Shown one piece after another: positions 38,026 through 42,814 of a stretch of DNA of 42,814 nt. Origin of the DNA: a virus. The stretch spans positions 1 to 42,814 of the IMG/VR virus record IMGVR_UViG_3300048928_000358. One strand, 5' to 3'. Under the pieces are notes generated by a model. The model did not search any database and was not told where the DNA came from. It worked only from the letters and a program-made list of their open reading frames with translations. The stretch's first letter is position 1, and every line of letters begins with the position of its first letter. The position numbers and the translations under genes are program-made.

Positions 38026-38906
38026 TGACCGACGTCCTGGCCGAACCGGCCGAGTTCGCCCTCGTCCCGTTTCGCGACACCGAGATCCTGGCCGCGCGCG
38101 TCGGCGACACCGTCCGCGTCCCGATGAAGCGCTTCTGCGGCTCGATCGGCCTCGAATGGGAGCCGCAGCGCAAGCGGATCGGCCGCGACGAGGTGCTGAA
38201 CGAAGGCACCGCCATGATGGAGGTGCCCTCTGACGGCGGCAGTCAGCGGCAGGTCACGCTGCGCGCCGATCTGATCCCGGGCTTCCTGTTCGGCGCCGAC
38301 GCCGCGCGATACGCGCCCGAGCTGCGCGAGCGCGTCCGTACCTACCGCCGCGAATGTTTCGCTGTGCTATACGCCCATTTCTTCGCCCAGGCGGCGATGG
38401 CGGTACCTGTCACGATCGAGCCGCCGGCGTCGGCGGTACCTTTGGCGCCGCCGATCGACTGGCGGGAACGGGCCGCGGCGCGTCGGGATCTCCCCGGCCT
38501 GGTCGACGTCATCACCGCCGAGACCCGCCCGACCGTCCGCCGCCTCTACTATCAGCTGCTCGCATTCGATGCCGATCGGCTCGGCCTCCCCCTGCCCGGT
38601 CTCGACCAGCTCGGCGCCGACGCGCCGGAGATCGATCCGCTCGATCAGCTGATCGACGCCCTGACGACGCTGACCGCTCGACGCGTCCGCTGGAACCATC
38701 TGCGGATCCCGAACGGCCGCAAGGCGCTGAACATCGTCGAGGTCGCCGGCCATTTCGTGCGGCACGATATCGACATGCCGATCGCGCGGATCCGCAGCGC
38801 GCTCAGCTGCTCAAGCAAGACCTGGCGCGTGACCGTCGAGACGATCACCGGCGGCGCGATAACGCGCAAGCCCGTCCACTGCCACGTCCTGGAGCGCTGG
38901 TCGTGA
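38022..38906 (+). CDS. Antirepressor-type protein (P22_AR_N domain)
   Basis: A 294-residue protein. The N-terminal 115 residues match the phage P22 antirepressor N-terminal domain: FRDTEILAARVGDTVRVPMKRFCGSIGLEWEPQRKRI (about 16-52), then VTLRADLIPGFLFGADAARYAPELRERVRTYRRECFAVLYAHF. The C-terminal half (about 130-294) lacks a known family and has a WNHLRIPNGRKALNI tract and a helix-turn-helix-like end. It may bind the phage repressor or another phage's repressor to allow induction. It is part of the early operon. Confidence 0.85.
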   Translation: MMTDVLAEPAEFALVPFRDTEILAARVGDTVRVPMKRFCGSIGLEWEPQRKRIGRDEVLNEGTAMMEVPSDGGSQRQVTLRADLIPGFLFGADAARYAPELRERVRTYRRECFAVLYAHFFAQAAMAVPVTIEPPASAVPLAPPIDWRERAAARRDLPGLVDVITAETRPTVRRLYYQLLAFDADRLGLPLPGLDQLGADAPEIDPLDQLIDALTTLTARRVRWNHLRIPNGRKALNIVEVAGHFVRHDIDMPIARIRSALSCSSKTWRVTVETITGGAITRKPVHCHVLERWS

Positions 38907-39208
38907 CCGCGCCGTCCAATGACGACGTCATGGAGGCCCTCGGGCGCCTGGTCGACGTCGCCCGCGGCGACACCGGCCAGAGCGCCCGCGTCGCGAACTT
39001 CCTGCTCGCCTGGTGGAACGGCGACGATTGGGGCCATTTCCCGATCGCCGATCTGTTCGGTATGGACAGCGCGATCGGCGCCGACATCGCGCTGATAATT
39101 ACCTTCCTCGCTCACTACCCGGGCGCGATCTATGCGGACGCTTACGGTCATCGCGAGACGATGGCGGATCTGGTCGCGCGCTGGCGCGTCGAGGATGTCG
39201 CCGGGTGA
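38903..39208 (+). CDS. DUF7673 family protein
   Basis: A 101-residue protein starting with GTG 38903, which overlaps the previous stop. LGRLVDVARGDTGQSARVANFLLAWWNG (about 12-39) and LFGMDSAIGADIALII match the pattern of DUF7673, a family of unknown function seen on phages and plasmids of proteobacteria. Its presence beside the antirepressor and ParB-like genes supports a mobile-element role, but no activity is known. Confidence 0.75.
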   Translation: MTAPSNDDVMEALGRLVDVARGDTGQSARVANFLLAWWNGDDWGHFPIADLFGMDSAIGADIALIITFLAHYPGAIYADAYGHRETMADLVARWRVEDVAG

Positions 39209-39429
39209 GCCCGCTGGATTGGATCAACCAGCCCAGGGGATGGTACTGGCTACGCCGCAAGCGAGACGGAGCGGTGCGCGTCGCCTTCCATGACCGCCTG
39301 GGAGGCTATTGGCGTCTGTCCGACGGTATCGGTCGGACACGCCTAGTCGGCGCCGATCGATTGCATCGCCTATTCGATTTCCTGAGCGGGATACCGACGC
39401 CTGCCGACCCGCTGGACGCGGACGCATGA
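39205..39429 (+). CDS. Small hypothetical protein
   Basis: A 74-residue basic protein starting with GTG 39205, overlapping the previous stop. It is rich in Trp and Tyr in its first 40 residues (WINQPRGWYWLRRKRDG, then RLGGYWRLSDG), which suggests a small beta fold. Nothing identifies its function. The stop overlaps the next start. Confidence 0.55.
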   Translation: MSPLDWINQPRGWYWLRRKRDGAVRVAFHDRLGGYWRLSDGIGRTRLVGADRLHRLFDFLSGIPTPADPLDADA

Positions 39430-39575
39430 TGCTCCGGCGCCTTGGCTGGTTGCTGATCAGCGGTCTGCTGATCTTTCTCGCGGTGCGAAGCATCCGCGAG
39501 CCCGAAGCGATGCTGGCGACCATCATCATGTTCGCAGCCGGATTGACGACTCGGCGCGTGGTCGACGGCGAATGA
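39426..39575 (+). CDS. Small membrane protein
   Basis: A 49-residue protein with a hydrophobic N-terminal segment (LGWLLISGLLIFLAV, about 6-20) and a second weak one (AMLATIIMFAAGL, about 28-40). It starts at ATG 39426 or 39429 and is coupled to both neighbours. This is the third small membrane protein of the early operon, with those at 565 and 37673. Confidence 0.55.
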   Translation: MMLRRLGWLLISGLLIFLAVRSIREPEAMLATIIMFAAGLTTRRVVDGE

Positions 39576-41047
39576 CTGTCGAGGCCCTCCCAAAGGAAGC
39601 GCAGACCGGCCTGGCCGCCGGCCTGCTCCCCATGAAATCCCGACGCGGAGCCGGTGGCAGCCGGATCCGTGAGCGATCTGAGCCGCCCAAGTCGGGATTC
39701 GCTCGCGGCGCCCTACCAGAGACCCGGAGACAGGAGATGCTTACCACTATCCGTTTGGGAAATCTCAGCCGTTCTGATCTGAACGTCCGCAAGACCGATC
39801 CCGCCGCCGATATCGTCACCCTGGCCGATGACATCCACCGCCGCGGCCTGAAACAGAACCTCGTTGTCGAACCGCACGCCGATCGGCCTGGCTGTTACGT
39901 CGTCGTCGCCGGCGGCCGCCGGCTCGAGGCGCTATGGAACCTCGTTGACCGCGAGTTGATGTCGCTCGATGCCGAGATCCCTGCGCTGATCGAGCAGGTC
40001 GGCGAAGGCCGCGAGACGAGCCTCGCCGAGAACATCCAGCGCGTCGCGATGAACCCGGCCGACGAGCTCGAGGCATTCGCGACGATCGTCCGCGAGCATG
40101 CCGACCAGCCCGATCCGATCGCCTACTGCGCCGGGCGGTTCGGCAAGACCGTCCGCTACGTCGAGGAGCGCCTGCACCTCGCGGAGCTCGCGCCCGACAT
40201 CCTCGCCGCGCTGCGCGACGGTCGCATCGGCATCAAGGCGGCCGAGGCCTACGCCAGCGTCGCCGATCACGATGTCCAGTTGAAGGTCTTCGCGGCCGAG
40301 GAGAAGCGCTACGGCGGCCGCCACGAGCCGCGCAACATCCGGGACGGGATGAAGGCGCGCACCTATCCGGTCGGGATCGCACAGGCGCTCTACGTCGGGA
40401 TCGACGCCTACATGGCCGATGGCGGCCGCGTCGGCAGCGATCTGTTCATGGGCGACGATCAGGGCGGCGAGCTGATCCTCGATCCCTCGAAGCTCGACAC
40501 GCTGGCCCGCAAGAAAGCCGCGCAGGAGCTGGAAACGATCGCACCGGCCGACGGCTTCGCCTCCGGCCTGCTCGTCCAGGGCTTCGGCCTCTATCCGAAC
40601 TGGCCGCCGGCGCCGGCGGGCTATGAGCGCGCATGGGGGGACGCTGACCGGTTGAAGGGCGACAAACGCGCCGCCGCGATCGGCGTTTACCACCTCAAGG
40701 ATGGTGCGCTCGCATGCGCTGGATGGTTCAAGCCGCGACAATCGGCAGAGGAGACTGCTGCCGCTCGCCAGCGCGATCAGAATTTCTGGCGTGAACAGCA
40801 ACGCGATCGCGCCGTACGCTGCCGCGCGGCGGCACTGGCCGCTAGCCGCCTCGATGTCGCGGACCTGCGCGAGCGGCTGATCTTCGAGCCGGATGATTAT
40901 CTCGAGGAGGAAGACGACGGCTCGATCCTGGTCAGCGTGCAGGTCCGCCTGACAGCCGACGAAGTCGCAGCGCTGAAGGCGGAGGCCGAAACCGCCTATG
41001 CGGCCGAGCAGGCGGCCGCCGAGCAGCCCGAGGCGGCCGCGGCGTGA
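39572..41047 (+). CDS. ParB/RepB/Spo0J-type DNA-binding protein
   Basis: The frame gives 491 residues; ATG 39737 (residue 56), preceded by ACAGGAG, is the likelier start (436 residues). The ParB N-terminal nuclease/CTP-binding fold is clear: VAGGRRLEAL (about 112-121) as the box II equivalent and SLAENIQRVAMNPADELEAF (about 149-168) as box I. The helix-turn-helix follows (YCAGRFGKTVRYVEERLHLA, about 188-207). The C-terminal 200 residues have no known domain except an acidic segment and an Ala/Glu-rich end. No ParA is present. It stands beside the HerA-like ATPase and may load or mark phage DNA. The exact role is unknown. Confidence 0.85.
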   Translation: MTVEALPKEAQTGLAAGLLPMKSRRGAGGSRIRERSEPPKSGFARGALPETRRQEMLTTIRLGNLSRSDLNVRKTDPAADIVTLADDIHRRGLKQNLVVEPHADRPGCYVVVAGGRRLEALWNLVDRELMSLDAEIPALIEQVGEGRETSLAENIQRVAMNPADELEAFATIVREHADQPDPIAYCAGRFGKTVRYVEERLHLAELAPDILAALRDGRIGIKAAEAYASVADHDVQLKVFAAEEKRYGGRHEPRNIRDGMKARTYPVGIAQALYVGIDAYMADGGRVGSDLFMGDDQGGELILDPSKLDTLARKKAAQELETIAPADGFASGLLVQGFGLYPNWPPAPAGYERAWGDADRLKGDKRAAAIGVYHLKDGALACAGWFKPRQSAEETAAARQRDQNFWREQQRDRAVRCRAAALAASRLDVADLRERLIFEPDDYLEEEDDGSILVSVQVRLTADEVAALKAEAETAYAAEQAAAEQPEAAAA

Positions 41048-41298
41048 TGGCGCATGACGATCGCTGCGACTGCGCCTTCTGCCGCGAGGTCCGCATGTTC
41101 GCCGTCCGGCCCGAGGACGTCGATCGCGTCCACCTCGCCAATGAATGGGAGCGCTGGCGCGGCTTGGACGACGGCGAGGTTCGCAAGCTCCGGGCCGGCG
41201 AGAACGGCAACCCGGGCTCGCCGAGGTGGATCGCCCTGCAGGCGATCGCGCGCGCCCGGATGGCCGCCGAGAAAGCGCGGGTCGTGACCATTCGATGA
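41047..41298 (+). CDS. Small CxCxxC protein
   Basis: An 83-residue protein with CDCAFCREVRMF near the N-terminus (from about residue 7), followed by RPEDVDRVHLANEWERWRGLDDGEV and GNPGSPRWIALQAIARARM. The cysteine start is like that of the 37673 product. ATG 41047 overlaps the ParB-like stop. It probably binds zinc. I recognise no named family. Confidence 0.65.
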   Translation: MAHDDRCDCAFCREVRMFAVRPEDVDRVHLANEWERWRGLDDGEVRKLRAGENGNPGSPRWIALQAIARARMAAEKARVVTIR

Positions 41299-41522
41299 GC
41301 ACGCCCACGCCCAAGATAGCGGCCGCCGGGCGCACGCTGTATGGCGCCTATGCCGCGTGGCAGCGCGAGCGAGGATGCGCATATCCCGATTGGGAGGCGC
41401 TCGACGCCCTGCATCGATCCGTCTGGTACCGGCTCGCCGAAGCCGCCTGCGCGCACTTCGCCAGCTGGCCCCACGACGCGCTCGACGGGCGGATCGTCGC
41501 CCCGCGGAGCGACGTCGCATGA
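41295..41522 (+). CDS. Small hypothetical protein
   Basis: A 75-residue protein starting with ATG 41295 in an overlap with the preceding stop; its own stop overlaps the ATPase start (ATGA at 41519). It has three Trp residues and a helical middle (WEALDALHRSVWYRLAEAAC). It is coupled on both sides to the ParB-like/HerA-like pair and may act with them. The function is unknown. Confidence 0.6.
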   Translation: MSTPTPKIAAAGRTLYGAYAAWQRERGCAYPDWEALDALHRSVWYRLAEAACAHFASWPHDALDGRIVAPRSDVA

Positions 41523-42814
41523 CCGAGCTGCTCGACACGACCAAGCTGATCGTCGGCACGTCCGGCATGGGCAAGACAGTCACGATGAAGGGCGAGGTGG
41601 AGCAGCTGCTGAAGCAGCGGCGGCACCTCGCCCTGATCGATCCCACGGGAGCCTCATCCGGCCTCCGCTCGAACGCCGCCGGTGACGGCCCCGGCTTCGA
41701 TATCCCGATCTTCGGCGGCCGCCTCGGCGATCTGCCGATATCGCCGCGCGATGGCGACGCGGTTGCTCGGATCGTCGTCGAACAGCGCGTTTCCGCGATC
41801 CTCGATCTGTCGGATCCGGATCGTTTTCCCGACGAGCAAGCGCAGCGCGCTTTCGTCCTGCCGTTCCTGCAGCGCCTTCGCCGCAAGGATCGCGGCAATT
41901 TCCACCTGATCCTGGACGAGGCCGACGATCTTTGCCCGCAGCAACCGCCCGATGGCGAGGCCTTCGCGCTCGTCCGCACGATCCGCTGGTTTTCGAAGAA
42001 GGGCCGCCTGCCCGGCTTCGTCCTGACCCTGGTCACGCAGCGCCCCGCTGATATCGACAAGGCGGTGATCAGCCAGGCGCAGACGATCATCGCACACCGC
42101 CTGGTCATGCCGCTCGATATCGACACGATCGACCGGTATCTGAAGGTGCGCGGCGATCGCGGGGTTCGCGATCAGGTGATCAAGTCGCTGCCCGAGCTCG
42201 CCCGCGGCGAGCGGTGGATCTACAGCCCGGGCCTGAAGCTGCTGGAGCGGGGCGTCTCCCCGGCGCTGGAGACCTTCGACAGCTCGCGAACGCCGGAGCC
42301 GGGCGAGGCGCGTCTGGATCCGGTTACCTTCGCCCAGCTTGACCTGTCGGCGATCCGCGCAGCTCTGTCGGAGCACGAACCCCAACCCAAAGTGGTGACG
42401 ATATCGGCGCACGCGGAGGATCAGGTTGGCGAGGTTCGCCGCGCTCTTGCCGCCTCGAGCGGTTTCCAGAGCCTTTTCGTGCACAGCCCTACGGCCGACC
42501 CGCGCGACGGCCGCATCGCCTTTCTCCAGGCGAGGATCGCCGAATTGGAGGCCGAACGGGACAGTTTGGCGAGGGTGCTCGTCAGTTTCGAAGCCGCCTT
42601 GGTCGAAATGTTGAACGCGAACCGGGCCGCGATCGACGCTGCCCGGATCAAATTGCAGTCTGTCGATGCAGATCCGCCATCCGTGCGCGTGACACCGGAG
42701 GCGGTGACGTCACCGCCGGCCCGCCCGCGACGCGGCCAGGGGGCGGCGAAGGCGGAGCCGGGGGGCGCTGCCGTCGCCGCTCCCGCTAGCGGCGCGATCC
42801 GCGGCCTGAAGGCC
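41519..42814 (+). CDS. HerA/FtsK-like P-loop ATPase, N-terminal part (continues at 1)
   Basis: The gene starts at ATG 41519, runs off the window end and continues in phase at base 1 to 564; the full product is 578 residues. The P-loop is GTSGMGKT (13-20). Walker B is LILDEADDL (Asp133-Glu134), and the sensor-type LVTQRPADIDKAVISQAQ is typical of HerA/VirB4-type DNA translocases. A charged coiled coil covers about 328-385, and two similar winged-helix units form the C-terminus. The family are hexameric motors that pump or resect DNA. Beside a ParB-like gene and in the early operon, it may serve replication, segregation or DNA entry; this is inferred. Confidence 0.85.
   Translation, partial: MTELLDTTKLIVGTSGMGKTVTMKGEVEQLLKQRRHLALIDPTGASSGLRSNAAGDGPGFDIPIFGGRLGDLPISPRDGDAVARIVVEQRVSAILDLSDPDRFPDEQAQRAFVLPFLQRLRRKDRGNFHLILDEADDLCPQQPPDGEAFALVRTIRWFSKKGRLPGFVLTLVTQRPADIDKAVISQAQTIIAHRLVMPLDIDTIDRYLKVRGDRGVRDQVIKSLPELARGERWIYSPGLKLLERGVSPALETFDSSRTPEPGEARLDPVTFAQLDLSAIRAALSEHEPQPKVVTISAHAEDQVGEVRRALAASSGFQSLFVHSPTADPRDGRIAFLQARIAELEAERDSLARVLVSFEAALVEMLNANRAAIDAARIKLQSVDADPPSVRVTPEAVTSPPARPRRGQGAAKAEPGGAAVAAPASGAIRGLKA
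42692..42814. repeat. Terminal direct repeat, right copy (circular join)
   Basis: Identical to bases 1-123. It lies inside the ATPase gene, whose codon phase is kept across the join (42692 is a codon start in the frame of 41519; base 1 is a codon start in the frame ending at 564). Confidence 0.95.

Noticed and set aside
1-42814. CRISPR arrays, rRNA genes, insertion sequences
   Set aside because: No regularly spaced repeats, no rRNA-like stretches and no transposase frames with inverted ends were seen.

Overview
The window is one complete temperate phage genome of the P2 type (contractile tail, Peduoviridae-like), read as a circle. Its first 123 bases are repeated exactly as its last 123, and one reading frame runs off the right end and continues in phase at the left end. 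The unit length is therefore 42,691 bp. The DNA is very GC-rich. A GapR/DUF2312 homologue, a DUF7673 protein and the general protein style point to an alphaproteobacterial host, most likely a sphingomonad; the host is an inference. The integrase gene is followed by one intact attP whose core is the 3' half of a tRNA-Val(CAC) gene, so this is the excised or virion form and not an integrated prophage.

Layout. An XRE repressor (34825-35172, minus) and a BcepMu gp16-like Cro/Cox-type protein (35258, plus) form a divergent switch with two matching 18-bp operators. From the switch an almost unbroken rightward early operon runs through a CII-like protein, an Ogr/Delta zinc-finger activator, a P22-antirepressor-type protein, DUF7673, a ParB-like protein and a HerA-like ATPase that crosses the window ends. 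It continues through a GapR homologue and small proteins to the tyrosine integrase (2168-3472) and attP (3488-3532). Next come an HTH protein, a GC-rich non-coding stretch with a P2-like cos candidate (about 4923-4943) and an unknown protein.

The late region follows P2. Portal and terminase (with a Dam methylase) read leftward. Scaffold/protease, capsid, terminase small subunit, head completion, tail X, holin, endolysin, nested spanins, R and S read rightward. Then come J, I and a large tail-fibre block with a tail-borne SGNH esterase, and after it V, W, sheath, tube, E/E' (with a -1 slippery site), tape measure, U and D. A 25-bp dyad present three times, always at the head of a late block, is the likely Ogr binding site.

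Between D and the repressor lies lysogenic cargo: an unknown protein paired with an XRE regulator (possible toxin-antitoxin), a HigBA pair, a family 2 glycosyltransferase, a ribbon-helix-helix regulator with a perfect 26-bp operator-like palindrome, and a zinc-ribbon membrane protein.

The most interesting points are: no P2-type gpA replication initiator is recognisable, while ParB-like, HerA-like and GapR-like DNA-handling proteins sit together in the early operon; the Ogr gene has moved into the early operon; V-W lies after the fibre genes; and the terminase frame stays open far into the portal gene.
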